Origin: Hyphomicrobiales bacterium
Lineage (GTDB): Bacteria; Pseudomonadota; Alphaproteobacteria; Rhizobiales; Xanthobacteraceae
DNA length: 64,000 nt
Direction of reading: 5' to 3'
Assembly (NCBI GenBank): GCA_017305555.1
Contig: JAFKKM010000027.1
Location: forward strand, 16,099 to 80,098
Position numbers and translations under genes: made by a program. How positions within the stretch are numbered: the first letter of the stretch is position 1; every line of letters starts with the position of its first letter. Of this stretch, positions 28,848-39,852 are shown in pieces. The notes under the pieces were generated by a model, which was given only the letters and a program-made list of their open reading frames with translations, searched no databases and was not told the origin of the DNA.

Positions 28848-31298
28848 CGGCGAATATCTTGATCAGCGTCGTGGGCTGCATCCGCGCCAGCTTGAGGATC
28901 GGCAGCAGCGTCGCCAACAACGCCGCCACCATGGCGACGCCGAGCAGTTCCAGCAACTGCATCGGGAACACCTGGAACGGCAATCGCCAGCCGAACGCTT
29001 TCACGTTGACCACCGCGATCAGGCACCACGCCACCAATAGTCCGAGCGGCAGCGCCAGCAGCGCGGTGACCAGCGCCACCGCCATGGTTTTCAGAAGCTC
29101 GATCACAGCTAATCTCTCGCGCGTGATGCCTATGGCCCACAGCGGCGCCAGTTGCGGCAGGCGCGATCCGCTCAGGGTCAGGAGGCTGGTGAGCAGCGCG
29201 ATGCCCGCCACGCCAAGCGTAAAGGTGTTGAGCGCGGCGGTGACCGCGAAGGTGCGATTGAAGATGCGTTTCGATTCTGCCTTCACCGTGGCCTGATCGG
29301 CCAGTTGCCGCGCGTCGAGATGAAACGCCGCGCGCATCGCCGCGATCACATTTGCGATGTGCTCCGGCGCGACGCGCATGCCGAAGCGCGTCTGCGGCGT
29401 ATCGGGAAAATGCCGCAGCAGTGCATCGATGTTAACGGCGAGTTGCCCTTTCGGATTGCCGTAGTCGGCATAAACGCCGACGACGTCCAGCGACCAGTCC
29501 CCGCCGGGCGCATCGATCCGCAAGCGGCTCCCGACGTCGAGATGAAGCCGGCGCGACAATTGCTCACTGATGAACGCGGCAGCCCCCCTATGCACGCGAT
29601 CCCAGCCATCGGCCGCAGAGCGCAGCAGCGGCCAGTTCTCGCGATAGGTTGCGTGATCCGCCACACCCATGATCTCGACCGGTGCGCCGTCGATCTGTAC
29701 CTCGGTTCGCGCGCCGGGCAGCACGGCGGATATATCGGTGCGCGTGGCGAGCCAACGCCGGATCTCGGCGGCCTGTGTTTCGTTCGCGGCGCTGACATAG
29801 ATATCCGCAGCCAATCGGCCATCAAGCCAGCGCACGAACGTCGCGCTGAAACTTTGCACCATGGTGCCGACGCCGACATTCACTGCCAACGCCAGCAGCA
29901 GCGCCATCAAGGCCAGCGACAACCCCGGCAATTGCTGGCGGCTGTCGGCCCAGAACCACGCCGGCAGCGCCCCGCGCGCGCCTTTGCCACCGAGCCGCAA
30001 CACGCCGTCGAGCAGCACCGGCAGCGCCAACGCCGCCGATAAGAGCAACGCGGCGAGCACGGCAAAACCCGCCAGCAGCGAGTCGCCGAAAATCAGAATG
30101 CCAACGGCCGCAATCAGCATCGCAGCCGCCAAAACGCCCTGACGCAAAAGCCAGCGCCGCTGCGCCTGTTGCCACGCATAGGGCTGCGCGGCCGCGAGCA
30201 GCGGCAGCCGCGCCAGCCGCACGAGGCTCGCCGCGGCGGCAGCCAGCGCGCCGAGCACGCTCATCGCGATGCCCGCGAGCCACCATTGAGGTTGCAGCGA
30301 TAGCGTGCCGGGCAGTTGCGCGCCGTAGAGCCCGCGCAGGCTGGCGGCGACGTCCGGCAGCAGCGCGGCCGCGATGACATAGCCGCCGATCAATCCGATC
30401 AAGCCACCGAGCAGCGCGAGCGATACCAGTTCGACCACCACCACGACGTTCAGCAACCGTGCGGAGACGCCACAGGCGCGCAACGTCCGCAGCGTCGGCA
30501 GCCGTTGTTCGAAGGCGAGGCCGATGGCCGAATTGACGATGAACAGCCCGACCAGAAACGACAGCAACCCGAACGCGGTGAGGTTGAGATGAAAGCTGTC
30601 GGTCAGCCGCGCCAGATCGGTCTCGCTGTCCGGCGCGACCCATTGCAGCGTTGCGCCCGCGACCTTGTCCGGCAAATCACCAGCGCCGTGCGCGGTCTTG
30701 CCAACGAGCAGCCGCGAGATCTGTTCCGGCTTGCCGAGGACGCGCTGCGCAACGCCGATATCGACGATCAGCACGCCAGGCGCGAGTTGCGGCTGCGATT
30801 GCAACGGCGGCAGTTCGGCCGAATCATTGATGCGCGGCGTCGCGCCCGCAACGAGGCCGAGATCGCGCAGCGCCTCCGGCGCGACCAGCGTTCGTCCCGG
30901 CGGCGCGACGAAGGCGTGGAGATCGTTCCGGTCAATTGCCGAACTCGATGCCGTCTCCGCCGGCATCGTCACCGGCTCGATGCCCAACAGGCGCACCGAG
31001 CGGCCATTGACCTGCACGCGATCTTCCAGCACCGGCGACACCGGCCATCCCGCACGCCGCAACGCGACGAAGGCCGCCTGCGAGAATGTCGCGTGCGCGG
31101 GATCGATCAGCATCGCCGTGCGCGCGCCGCCGAACAGTGCGGCGGCGCGGTCGTAGCTGACGCGCGCCTGCTGGTTGAGCGCCTGCACGCCGCTCCACAA
31201 CGCGGTTGCGGCGATCAATCCCACCAGCAAGGTCGCAAGCTGCATCGGGTGCCGCCGCCAGTGGCTCAACAACACCGCGAGCACCCAAACGGCGCGTT

Positions 31299-31302
<4 letters not shown>
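28837..31302 (-). CDS. FtsX-family ABC transporter permease (large, YbbP/MacB-like)
   Basis: 821-residue permease with one N-terminal TM segment, two large extracytoplasmic regions and groups of three to four TM segments at about 240-400 and the C-terminus, the layout of two fused FtsX domains. It belongs with the ATPase gene that overlaps it by four bases (ATGA at 31299-31302). The ATG at 31302 is chosen over an upstream open frame to 31386. Such ABC systems usually extract or pass on lipophilic molecules rather than import solutes. Confidence 0.85.
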
Positions 31303-31952
<650 letters not shown>

Positions 31953-32164
31953 CGTGTGAACATGACCTCGTGTGCGGGTGAACAAGCATAGCCGTGTTGC
32001 AATGCCAAATCACGATGCGAGCCATCGCTTCGTTGCAGATGCGCAATCTCCGCGCGCGCATCCCGCGAAAATCGACGATTGCCACGAGGCCAAATCAGCG
32101 GGTAGCATCCCGGCGCGGCCTCAATTGAACCGGCAGAAGCCGGAGACGGCCGGGGGAGGCGCAC

Positions 32165-33448
32165 ATGACGGCACAACCGACTCCGAAAGGAGCGTGGGGC
32201 ATCACGTTCCTGTTGTTCTTGTTCATGGTGGTCAACTTCGCCGACAAGATCGTGGTCGGACTTGCCGCCGTCCCGATCATGACCGATCTGAAGCTGGACG
32301 CCGAACAGTTCGGCCTGCTTGGCTCGTCGTTCTTCTTCCTGTTCTCGATCTCAGCCATCATCGTCGGCTTCATCGTCAATCGCGTCGCTGCGCGCTGGGT
32401 GCTGCTGGTGCTGGCGCTGATCTGGGCCTTGGCACAGTTTCCCATTGTCGGAACCGGCAGTTTCGTAACGCTGATGATCTGCCGCATCATCCTCGGTGCC
32501 GGCGAAGGCCCGGCGTTTTCGGTCGCCGTCCACGCGATCTACAAATGGTTTCCCGACGAAAAGCGCACGCTGCCGACCGCGGTGCTGTCGCAAGGCTCGG
32601 CCTTCGGCGTCATTCTCGCCGTGCCGTCGCTGAACTGGCTGATCGTCAATTACTCGTGGCACCATGCGTTCGCCGCGCTCGGCATCGTCGGCCTGCTATG
32701 GTCGGCGGTGTGGCTGTGGCTCGGCAAGGAAGGGCCGCTGGTGCCGTCCGCCACCGAGGCCGCCCATGAGACCCGCTTTTCCTACGCGCATCTTCTCACT
32801 TCGCCGACCTTCATCGGCTGCTGTGTCGCAACGTTCGGCGCGTATTGGGCGCTGTCGCTGGGCCTGACCTGGTTCACCGCCTTCATCGTGCAGGGGCTGG
32901 GATTCTCCCAGCACGCGGCCGGCCTGATCTCGGTGCTGCCGTGGGTGTTCGGTGCCTGCATTGTCATCCTCACCGGCTGGCTGTCGCAGCGCCTGGTGGC
33001 GCGCGGCATGTCGACGCGCGGCGCGCGCGGCGTGCTCGGCGCTTCGCCGCTGATCCTCGGCGGCCTGATCCTGCTGTCGATGCCCTATGCCGACAGCGCC
33101 GCGATGCGCATCGCGTTTCTGGTGGTTGGCTCCGGCCTGTGCGGCGCGATCTACGTGGTGTGCCCGCCGATGCTGGGCGAATTCACCCCGGTGTCGCAGC
33201 GCGGCGCGGTGATCGCGATCTACGGCGCGATCTACACGCTGGCCGGCATCATCGCGCCTGCCGTGATGGGCAGCATCATTCAGCACGCGGGTGGCGATAT
33301 CATGCAAGGCTACCTGCACGGCTTCGTCATCAACGGCATCGTCATGATTTCCGCCGGCGTGCTCGGCCTGCTGCTGCTCTGGCCCAACACCGAACGCGAC
33401 CGCCTCCTGCGCCGCAACGGCCACGCGCCGCAATTCGCGCAGGGCTGA
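32165..33448 (+). CDS. MFS transporter (anion:cation symporter-like)
   Basis: 427-residue inner-membrane transporter with twelve predicted TM segments. Features fit the ACS subfamily of the major facilitator superfamily: NFADKIVVGLAAVPI in TM1, RIILGAGEGPAFSVAVHAI and KWFPDEKRTLPTAVL between TM4 and TM5. GGGGGAGG directly before the ATG is a strong Shine-Dalgarno. ACS members carry organic anions such as hexuronates or glucarate; the substrate here is unknown. Confidence 0.87.
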   Translation: MTAQPTPKGAWGITFLLFLFMVVNFADKIVVGLAAVPIMTDLKLDAEQFGLLGSSFFFLFSISAIIVGFIVNRVAARWVLLVLALIWALAQFPIVGTGSFVTLMICRIILGAGEGPAFSVAVHAIYKWFPDEKRTLPTAVLSQGSAFGVILAVPSLNWLIVNYSWHHAFAALGIVGLLWSAVWLWLGKEGPLVPSATEAAHETRFSYAHLLTSPTFIGCCVATFGAYWALSLGLTWFTAFIVQGLGFSQHAAGLISVLPWVFGACIVILTGWLSQRLVARGMSTRGARGVLGASPLILGGLILLSMPYADSAAMRIAFLVVGSGLCGAIYVVCPPMLGEFTPVSQRGAVIAIYGAIYTLAGIIAPAVMGSIIQHAGGDIMQGYLHGFVINGIVMISAGVLGLLLLWPNTERDRLLRRNGHAPQFAQG

Positions 33449-33510
33449 TCGGCATCGTCGCGGGTGTCTGACCGGAGATTCATTTTGCGGGTGGATGTTC
33501 AGCACTAAAA

Positions 33511-33633
33511 TCGTCGTCCCTGCGAAGGCAGGGACCCATACGCCGCCGCGTCTCGGCTCAATCAAGCAAGGCGAAATCGTTCAACAACAACCAACGTCAG
33601 GGGTTATGGATCCCTGCCTTCGCAGGGACGACG
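33511..33633. repeat. Long inverted repeat, family C
   Basis: The left arm GTCGTCCCTGCGAAGGCAGG with a following CCCATACG is mirrored by CCTGCCTTCGCAGGGACGAC at the right end, enclosing about 75 bases. Each arm is itself a hairpin. Related copies lie at 51050-51169 and 54141-54272, with a truncated one at 63854-63871. It separates two convergent MFS genes. Confidence 0.75.
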
Positions 33634-33684
33634 CCGAAATTGCTTGATCCTACGTGCTTATATTTTCAAGTCCGGCTCTGACGT

Positions 33685-34914
33685 TCAGGACGGCAGAATC
33701 CCAACCGCCGGCTTCTTCCGGATGTCGGCACTGCGTTCGGGAACTAGCGCCAGCAGCACCGTCAGCCCCATGAAGATCGCGGACGCGCCGAACACCCAAT
33801 GCGGCATGTGCTGATCCATGATCCAGCCGAACAGCAGCGGCCCGGCGACGCCGCTGAGATTGAAGCCGGTGGAGACGATGCCGAAGGCGCGGCCGGCGGC
33901 GCCGGGCGGTGCAGCGTTGCGCACCATCATGTCGCGCGACGGCGCGATCACGCCGCTGAGAAAACCGGCCACAGTCAACGCCGCCAACAGCAACACCGGC
34001 GGCAATGTCGTCACCGCGATCATCAGCACGATCAGCGCGTTGACGCCGAAGCAGACTGCCGCAACCTGGCCGTGGCGCGCGGTGCGGTCCGCCAACCAGC
34101 CGCCGGCGAGAACCCCGACGGCGCTGGCGCCGAGAAACGCCGTGAGCGCCAGATTGGCGCCGGACAGCGAACTGCCGTAGCCGCTCATCAACGCCACCAC
34201 GCCGAACGAGCCGATGCCGGAGTTCGACAGGCCGAGCAACAAGAAGAACGCCGTCAACAGCAAGATCGCCGGCGTCATCATCGATACCTTTGACGTGGCC
34301 GCGCCAGGTGCCGACGACGCCGCGCCCGCATCCGGAATCCGAATGGCGGCAAGCAGCAACGCCACCAGCGGGCCCACCGCACCGATAAGTAGCAACGCGC
34401 CGCGCCCGCCGAACGCCAGCAGCAATCCGGCGACGATGGCCGGCGCCACGGCGCCGCCGAAGAAGCCCGCGAAAGTGTGGATCGAGAACGCGCGCCCCAT
34501 CCGCGTCTCATCCATATGCGCCGCGAGGATCGCATAGTCCGCCGGATGATAGACGCTGTTGGCGAGGCCGAGCACCGCCGCGCAGACGATCAGGTTGGCA
34601 TAGCTCAGGTGGAATGCCAGCAGTACGAAGGCGAGCCCGCCCACGACGAGACCGATCAGCAGGATCAGCCGCGCGCCGACCCGGTCCACCAGATAGCCGA
34701 TCGGCGCCTGCGTTAGTCCCGACACCACCGCGAACACGGTGATCGCGAAGCCGAGTTCGATGAAGCCGACACCGAGCTGCTCCTTGAGAAACGGAAACAG
34801 CATCGGCGGGACCAGGATGTAGAAATGGCTAACCCAATGCGCGATGGAGATTCCCGCCAGCGTGCGCAGCGTCGCATCGCGCGCTCGCGGAAGATTGGCT
34901 ATTCCATCGACCAT
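33685..34914 (-). CDS. MFS transporter (Fsr-like)
   Basis: 409-residue transporter with twelve TM segments. The N-terminal HWVSHFYILVPPMLFPFLKE and NSVYHPADYAILAAHMDE resemble the fosmidomycin-resistance-like subgroup. The ATG at 34914 is preceded by a good GGAAGGAG Shine-Dalgarno; the frame extends upstream to 35181 but that stretch overlaps the small gene at 35024-35176 and is not hydrophobic. The substrate is unknown. Confidence 0.85.
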   Translation of the reverse strand: MVDGIANLPRARDATLRTLAGISIAHWVSHFYILVPPMLFPFLKEQLGVGFIELGFAITVFAVVSGLTQAPIGYLVDRVGARLILLIGLVVGGLAFVLLAFHLSYANLIVCAAVLGLANSVYHPADYAILAAHMDETRMGRAFSIHTFAGFFGGAVAPAIVAGLLLAFGGRGALLLIGAVGPLVALLLAAIRIPDAGAASSAPGAATSKVSMMTPAILLLTAFFLLLGLSNSGIGSFGVVALMSGYGSSLSGANLALTAFLGASAVGVLAGGWLADRTARHGQVAAVCFGVNALIVLMIAVTTLPPVLLLAALTVAGFLSGVIAPSRDMMVRNAAPPGAAGRAFGIVSTGFNLSGVAGPLLFGWIMDQHMPHWVFGASAIFMGLTVLLALVPERSADIRKKPAVGILPS

Positions 34915-35023
34915 ACCGTGCCGGCTCCTTCCGATCGGCGCGGAAATTATCAGTCCAGGCCGCGATTTGTCGATGAGCGGCGGCGCATGACAGCCCCTCC
35001 GCGCGACGAGGCCGTGGCGACGG

Positions 35024-35176
35024 TCAGAGGCCGCGCTGCTCGTCGTCGCGATCCGGCTCCGGCGTGGCGATATCGCCGGCATCCTCCAACTCATCGGGAG
35101 GCGGCGGCGGCCGCTTCGGCTTGGCCGGCTTCTCCTCGGATCGGCGCTTGTCGGGCCGGGACTTGCCGCCGAACAT
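35024..35176 (-). CDS. Small hypothetical proline- and charge-rich protein
   Basis: 50-residue protein, very hydrophilic, with a Lys/Arg/Pro stretch followed by an acidic tail (DELEDAG ... PDRDDEQ). No membrane segment or known domain. A strong Shine-Dalgarno (GGGAGGA, six bases before the ATG) supports translation. It is not recognised; it could be an intrinsically disordered protein. Confidence 0.5.
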   Translation of the reverse strand: MFGGKSRPDKRRSEEKPAKPKRPPPPPDELEDAGDIATPEPDRDDEQRGL

Positions 35177-35522
35177 GTCACATCCTCCCGAATGCCGGAA
35201 CGACGACCGGCTGGACGTCAACTATAGCAAAACCGCGCAAGGTTCAGAAATACCCATAAATCCAGCCTATGACTTCGCGCGGCGGCCACGGGAACCCTCA
35301 CGCCGGGCCGCGCGCAGCAACCGACCGATGCGGCAAAACCCTTTGTACCTTTGCCGCGCCCGGTATAAAAAGCCGGATACCCGCAACGCATCCAGATTCG
35401 CTTGACGCTCAACGATGAGCGTACCCAGCGAGCCGTTGCCCTCACAGGACATGCCAATCAGGGCGATCTTGTCAAAGCGCCGCATCCGTCGCGGCGGGCA
35501 CGATCGCTTCATCGGAGATGAA

Positions 35523-35762
35523 ATGAAGAAGCCGAAACTCGAACTTGAAGAACCGCAGCGCAAGGCCGTCGTGCGCGCCGACAAGGCCCCGACCGAAGGC
35601 TACTCCCTGGTGGTGGACGGTCACTTCAAGTCACATCACGATACCGTCGAGGCCGCGGAAGAAGCCGGGCTGGCGCTGAAGCATCGTTATCAGATGTTGC
35701 AGGTTCAGGTGTACGACGCCGCGACCAAGACGCGCTCGATGATTCAACTGCCGACCGGCTAG
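35523..35762 (+). CDS. Small conserved-type hypothetical protein
   Basis: 79-residue protein with a probable alpha/beta pattern: KAVVRADKAPTEGYSLVVDGHFKSHHD, then a helix EAAEEAGLALKHRYQ and strands LQVQVYDAAT, TRSMIQL. It starts at the ATG 35523 with GGAG at 35514-35517; longer in-frame starts exist back to 35415. Its TAG stop overlaps a dispersed repeat that begins at 35761. Function unknown. Confidence 0.6.
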   Translation: MKKPKLELEEPQRKAVVRADKAPTEGYSLVVDGHFKSHHDTVEAAEEAGLALKHRYQMLQVQVYDAATKTRSMIQLPTG

Positions 35763-35862
35763 AGCCTTTCCCGTTCCGATAGAATCGGAACGAGGCTCCA
35801 GGTTCTTGTTTGGATGCGTTTTCTTCACGCGAACCGGTATCCACTTCGCTCGAAAACGCTCT
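35761..35862. repeat. Dispersed repeat ending in AACGCTCT (family F)
   Basis: The unit runs from AGAGCCTTTCCC to GAAAACGCTCT, with an internal hairpin (CCGTTCCGAT/ATCGGAACG). I recognise this as a repeat type that recurs in Bradyrhizobium-type genomes. It starts inside the stop codon of the preceding small gene. Confidence 0.6.
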
Positions 35863-35909
35863 AGTAATTCCTGACTTTGGGGGAAGCTCCTCCGCCAAAC
35901 GATGCGCGC

Positions 35910-36018
35910 CCCTCTCTCCTTGTGGGAGAGGTTGGGGTGAGGGGTTACTGCCTCGGTGATGATCGTTCCCCCTCACCCGGAGCCTGCGACTCCGACCTCT
36001 CCCCGTTGGGGAGAGGTG
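35910..36018. repeat. Inverted repeat, family E (CCTCTCCC-type)
   Basis: The left arm CCCTCTCTCCTTGTGGGAGA with GGGGTGAGGGG is mirrored by CCCCTCACCC and CTCTCCCCGTTGGGGAGAGG on the right. Each arm can form a hairpin. It lies in the gap between two small hypothetical genes; the gap 35763-36121 otherwise holds only the family F repeat. Confidence 0.65.
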
Positions 36019-36121
36019 ACGTACGTTGCGCAGTCATTCGATCGAATCAGAACTGCGCCAGCGTCGAAACAAGTGATCGCGCATCAGTACGATCGGCTGA
36101 CGATTCGACGCGGCGGACCTA

Positions 36122-36418
36122 TCAGGTGCGATAGCCGCCACTGCGCTGGCTGGCCAGCCAGTCCGACAGATCCTGCCCTTTCTCGGCCTTTCCCGATGCC
36201 TTGCCGGTTGCTTTGCTCCCAGCTTTCGATCCGGCTTTGGCACGCACCTTGACGGTGGGCGTCGGCGACGCCGCCTCCTTCGCCAATCGCAGCGCCTTCA
36301 GCCTCGCCATGTTGTCGCGCACCGCCTTGGCGGCCGCCTCGCGCTCCGCATTGGCATCCACGGTCTGACCGGCCTTGCCCGCGCGTTGCGTAGCATTGTC
36401 GCGATTATTTTGTGTCAT
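36122..36418 (-). CDS. Small Ala/Lys-rich hypothetical protein
   Basis: 98 residues, alanine-, lysine- and glycine-rich with a tandem KAGSKAGSKATGKASGKAEKG segment (about 60-80, split here by similar units) reminiscent of basic nucleic-acid-binding tails. The N-terminal half is probably helical (AEREAAAKAVRDNMARLKALRLAKEA). It ends DWLASQRSGGYRT. Function unknown; the basic repeat suggests DNA or RNA contact, which is inference. Confidence 0.5.
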   Translation of the reverse strand: MTQNNRDNATQRAGKAGQTVDANAEREAAAKAVRDNMARLKALRLAKEAASPTPTVKVRAKAGSKAGSKATGKASGKAEKGQDLSDWLASQRSGGYRT

Positions 36419-36628
36419 CTGGGCACCGCATGTTTCTCAAAGTCTCGATATCGGTCGCAGGAACAACCCGGCAGGCGGGCCTTTCGAATTGACGGCAACG
36501 AATATCGCGAAACGCCGCGCAGACAAGCAACAAATTCCCATAATCGCGGCGTTCGCACCAAAACGCCTTCGTCGCGCCAAGATCACAGTTGCGTGCGCAG
36601 CGCCGCTGTGCTTGTTTGGCGCCGTCAT
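36419..36628. other. Gene-free region upstream of the B12 riboswitch
   Basis: About 210 bases with no supported gene. It should contain the promoter of the btuBCD transcript, which would start just before the riboswitch. No further element recognised. Confidence 0.45.
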
Positions 36629-36821
36629 CGGTGCCTCCCGAGGACTTTCCAACGGAGGTGAAACGGGAATGCGGTGCGAGGTTCTCTCTGTTTAGAGACC
36701 GATCCTCAATTCCGCGGCTGCCCCCGCAACTGTAAGCGGTCATCCGATCCACGAAGCCACTGGACCTCACAGGTCCGGGAAGGCGGATCCGGATAACGAC
36801 CGCGAGCCAGGAGACCGGCCG
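36629..36821 (+). promoter_or_regulatory. Cobalamin riboswitch upstream of btuB
   Basis: All conserved blocks of the AdoCbl riboswitch are present in order: CGGTGCCTCCC and GGAGGTGAAACGGGAA at 36629-36669, GGCTGCCCCCGCAACTGTAA at 36716-36735, GCCACTGG (from about 36756), GGGAAGGCGG (from about 36777), and the B12 box region CGCGAGCCAGGAGACCGGCC at 36801-36820. It represses the downstream btuB-btuC-btuD genes when B12 is plentiful. The btuB Shine-Dalgarno (AAAGGGG near 36858) lies about 40 bases downstream. Confidence 0.96.
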
Positions 36822-36868
36822 TTGACGAACTTAACACGTTCGACGGTGGGTCGACGAAAGGGGCTACG

Positions 36869-38833
36869 ATGAATCTGCGAAATGTCGCTGCCGGCACGGC
36901 AGCCTGTCTTGCGTTGTCTCCGTTTTGCGGAGACGCGAATGCTCAATCACGCCTGGAGCAACTTCCCGATATCGTGGTGACAGCCGGCCGCGCACCGGAG
37001 CCGATCGGCTCCACCGGCAGCGCCATCAGCGTCATCAGCGGCGACACGCTGACGACCAGCAATCCCGCTTCTCTCACTGATGCCCTGCGTTCGGTGCCGG
37101 GCCTGATGGTGACGCAAGCCGGCGGCCCCGCCGGCACCACCGGCGTGATGCTGCGCGGCGCCAACACCGGGCAGACACTTGTGCTGATCGACGGCGTCCG
37201 CGTCAACGATCCGAGCGGCGCGGCCGGCGATTTCAACTTCGCGCTCGTAGCGCCCGGTACCGTCGACCGCGTCGAGGTGCTCCGCGGGCCGCAAAGCGCA
37301 CTCTATGGCTCCGACGCCATGGGCGGCGTCATCAACATCATCACCAAGAAGGGCAGCGGCCCGGCGCAATACTCGATCCGCACCGAAGGCGGCAGCTACG
37401 GCACCGCCTCGACCACCGCCTCGATGAGCGGCTCCAGCGGGCCATGGAATTATGCCGTCACCGGCAGCGGCCAGCACACCAACGGATTCTCCAGCTACGG
37501 TTATCGCATCCCGGCGATCGAGGCGAAGTATCCGAACCTCGAAAAGGACGGCATGGACCGCATCGGCGGCTCGGCCCGCGTCGGCTACGATGCCGGTGAA
37601 GGCTTCCGCTTCGACGCCGGCGTGATGTCCACCTTCACGCGCGGCGCCTACGATGCCTCGTTCGGCGCAACGCCGGATACGCCGTCGAACTCCAACCAGT
37701 TGCAGCAGCAGATCTGGGCCAAGGCGGCAGTCGATTCGCTCGGCGGCATGTTGACGCAAAGCATCACCACGTTCGCCACTCAAGTCGACCGCACCTTCAA
37801 CGATTACTCGTCCTACGGCATCAACGTACTGCCGGCGAACAGCTACGCTACGTCCACCGATTTTCGCGGCAACAGTTTTGGCGCGGAATATCAGGGCGAT
37901 CTGAAGATGGGCGCCGCCGGCTCGCTGATCTATGGCGCGCGCACCCAGCACGACACCGCCGAATCCTTCGGCGCGACCATCCTGCCGGTGCCGACGCCGC
38001 GCGTCTCAACGTTGAACGCAACCAAGGACACCAACTCGGTGTTCGCGCTGTGGAAGTTGCCGATCGGCGAACGATTGAGCGTCACCATGGGCGGCCGCGT
38101 CGATGACGTGGTCGATGTCGCCACCTTCGCGACCTGGCGCACCACGGCGGCCTACACCATCAGCGAGACCGGCACCAAGCTGCGCGCCAGCGCCGGCACC
38201 GGCGCCAAGGCGCCGACGCTGTATCAGCTCTATGAGCCGAACTACGGCAACAGCGGCCTCAAGCCGGAAGAGAGCTTTGGTTACGACGCCGGCATCGACC
38301 AGAGCCTGTTCAACGGCCGCGTGACGCTGTCGCTGACCGGCTTCTACAACAAGTTCAGCAATCTGATCGACTTCACTTTCGATCCGACGCCGACCCAGCC
38401 GTTCGGACATTACATCAACGTCGCACGCGCTGAGACATCGGGCCTCGAAGTCGGCGCCGATATCGACGTGATGCCGGGAACATTGCGGCTCAAGACCGCC
38501 TATACCTGGCTGCAAGCCAAAGATCTCTCGACCGGCCTGACGCTGGCGCGACGCCCCGAGCATCTGGCGCGCATCGCGCTGGCCATCACGCCGACCGACC
38601 GCTGGCTGATCGAGCCGCGCATCCTGATGGTCTCGAAGCGGTTTAGCAGCACCGGCGAACTCAATCCGCTCGCGGCCTACACCCGCGTCGATCTCTATAC
38701 CGAATACAAGATCGACAATAACTGGAAGGTGTTTGCGCGCGGCGAGAACATCTTCAACGAGCGCTATCAGGAAGTGCTGAACTACGGCACCACCGGGCCC
38801 GCGGTCTACGGAGGCTTCCACGCCACATGGTGA
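36869..38833 (+). CDS. btuB: TonB-dependent vitamin B12 receptor
   Basis: 654-residue outer-membrane receptor. Signal peptide about 1-26 (DANAQ). The TonB-box-like DIVVTAGR precedes a plug domain with SLTDALRSVPGLMV, LRGANTGQTLVLIDGVRVNDPSG and RVEVLRGPQSALYGSDAMGG. A 22-strand barrel follows, with the carboxy-terminal ERYQEVLNYGTTGPAVYGGF and terminal aromatic residue needed for outer-membrane insertion. First gene after a cobalamin riboswitch, with btuC overlapping its stop. Confidence 0.94.
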   Translation: MNLRNVAAGTAACLALSPFCGDANAQSRLEQLPDIVVTAGRAPEPIGSTGSAISVISGDTLTTSNPASLTDALRSVPGLMVTQAGGPAGTTGVMLRGANTGQTLVLIDGVRVNDPSGAAGDFNFALVAPGTVDRVEVLRGPQSALYGSDAMGGVINIITKKGSGPAQYSIRTEGGSYGTASTTASMSGSSGPWNYAVTGSGQHTNGFSSYGYRIPAIEAKYPNLEKDGMDRIGGSARVGYDAGEGFRFDAGVMSTFTRGAYDASFGATPDTPSNSNQLQQQIWAKAAVDSLGGMLTQSITTFATQVDRTFNDYSSYGINVLPANSYATSTDFRGNSFGAEYQGDLKMGAAGSLIYGARTQHDTAESFGATILPVPTPRVSTLNATKDTNSVFALWKLPIGERLSVTMGGRVDDVVDVATFATWRTTAAYTISETGTKLRASAGTGAKAPTLYQLYEPNYGNSGLKPEESFGYDAGIDQSLFNGRVTLSLTGFYNKFSNLIDFTFDPTPTQPFGHYINVARAETSGLEVGADIDVMPGTLRLKTAYTWLQAKDLSTGLTLARRPEHLARIALAITPTDRWLIEPRILMVSKRFSSTGELNPLAAYTRVDLYTEYKIDNNWKVFARGENIFNERYQEVLNYGTTGPAVYGGFHATW

Positions 38834-39852
38834 CGGAGAACGCCGCAGCTAAACGACGAACCGGCACCATCATCGTCATGGCGCTGCTCGTCGTGCTGCT
38901 GGCACTGATCTCGCTCGGCGTCGGGCCGGTGCGGATGTCGCCGCTCAAGGTGCTTGAGACGCTGTTCGGCGGCGGCAGCGATGTCTATCGCGTGATCGTG
39001 CAGGAGATACGTCTGCCGCGCACGATTCTCGCGGTCGCCATCGGCGCCATTCTCGGCCTCTCCGGCGCGGCGCTGCAAGGGTTGCTTCGCAATCCCCTCG
39101 CCTCACCGTCGCTGTTCGGCGCGCCGCAAGCGGCAGCGTTCGGCGCGGTGCTGGTGATCGCGCTCGGCCTTGCCGACGTACGCTCCTACGCGTTACCCGG
39201 CGCGGCAATCATCATGGCGTTCCTGTCGGTGTTCGCGCTGCTGGTGGTGGCGGGGCGTAACGCCGGACTATTGATTCTCATTCTCGCGGGCCTCGCGATT
39301 TCCAGCCTCGCCGGCGCGGCCACCGCGCTGGCGATGAATCTCTCCAGCAATCCGTTCGTGGCGCTGGAGATCGCGTTCTGGCTGCTCGGCTCGCTGGAGG
39401 ACCGAAGCTTCCGCCACGTCATGCTGGCGCTGCCGTTCATCACCATCGGCGCCATCATCCTGATGAGCCAGCGCAACGCGCTGCGTGCGCTGAGCCTCGG
39501 CGAGGAGACCGCGCAAAGCCTCGGCGTTCATGTCGGCTCGCTGCGGCTGATCGTGATTCTCGGCGTCGCGTTCGGCGTCGGCGGCGCGGTGGCGGTGACC
39601 GGCACCATCGGTTTCATCGGCCTGATCGCGCCACATCTGATGCGACCATTGGTCGGCTACGATCCGGCGCGACTGCTGGTGCCGAGCGCATTGGCGGGCG
39701 CGGCGTTGCTGCTCGCCGCCGATATCGCCGTGCGCATCATTCCCTCCACCAGCGACATCAAGGTCGGCGTACTGACCTCGCTGATCGGCGTGCCGTTTTT
39801 CCTCTACCTGATCATGCGCGAACGCCGCGCATTGGGAGGCGGCATCGGATGA
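38827..39852 (+). CDS. btuC: Vitamin B12 ABC transporter permease
   Basis: 341-residue FecCD-family permease with about ten TM segments. Recognised from RLPRTILAVAIGAILGLSGAALQ, LRNPLASPSLFG, GEETAQSLGVHVGSLRL and TGTIGFIGLIAPHLMRPLVG. It starts within the btuB stop region (overlap at 38827-38833) and its end overlaps btuD, so btuBCD is one coupled operon under the riboswitch. Confidence 0.93.
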   Translation: MVTENAAAKRRTGTIIVMALLVVLLALISLGVGPVRMSPLKVLETLFGGGSDVYRVIVQEIRLPRTILAVAIGAILGLSGAALQGLLRNPLASPSLFGAPQAAAFGAVLVIALGLADVRSYALPGAAIIMAFLSVFALLVVAGRNAGLLILILAGLAISSLAGAATALAMNLSSNPFVALEIAFWLLGSLEDRSFRHVMLALPFITIGAIILMSQRNALRALSLGEETAQSLGVHVGSLRLIVILGVAFGVGGAVAVTGTIGFIGLIAPHLMRPLVGYDPARLLVPSALAGAALLLAADIAVRIIPSTSDIKVGVLTSLIGVPFFLYLIMRERRALGGGIG

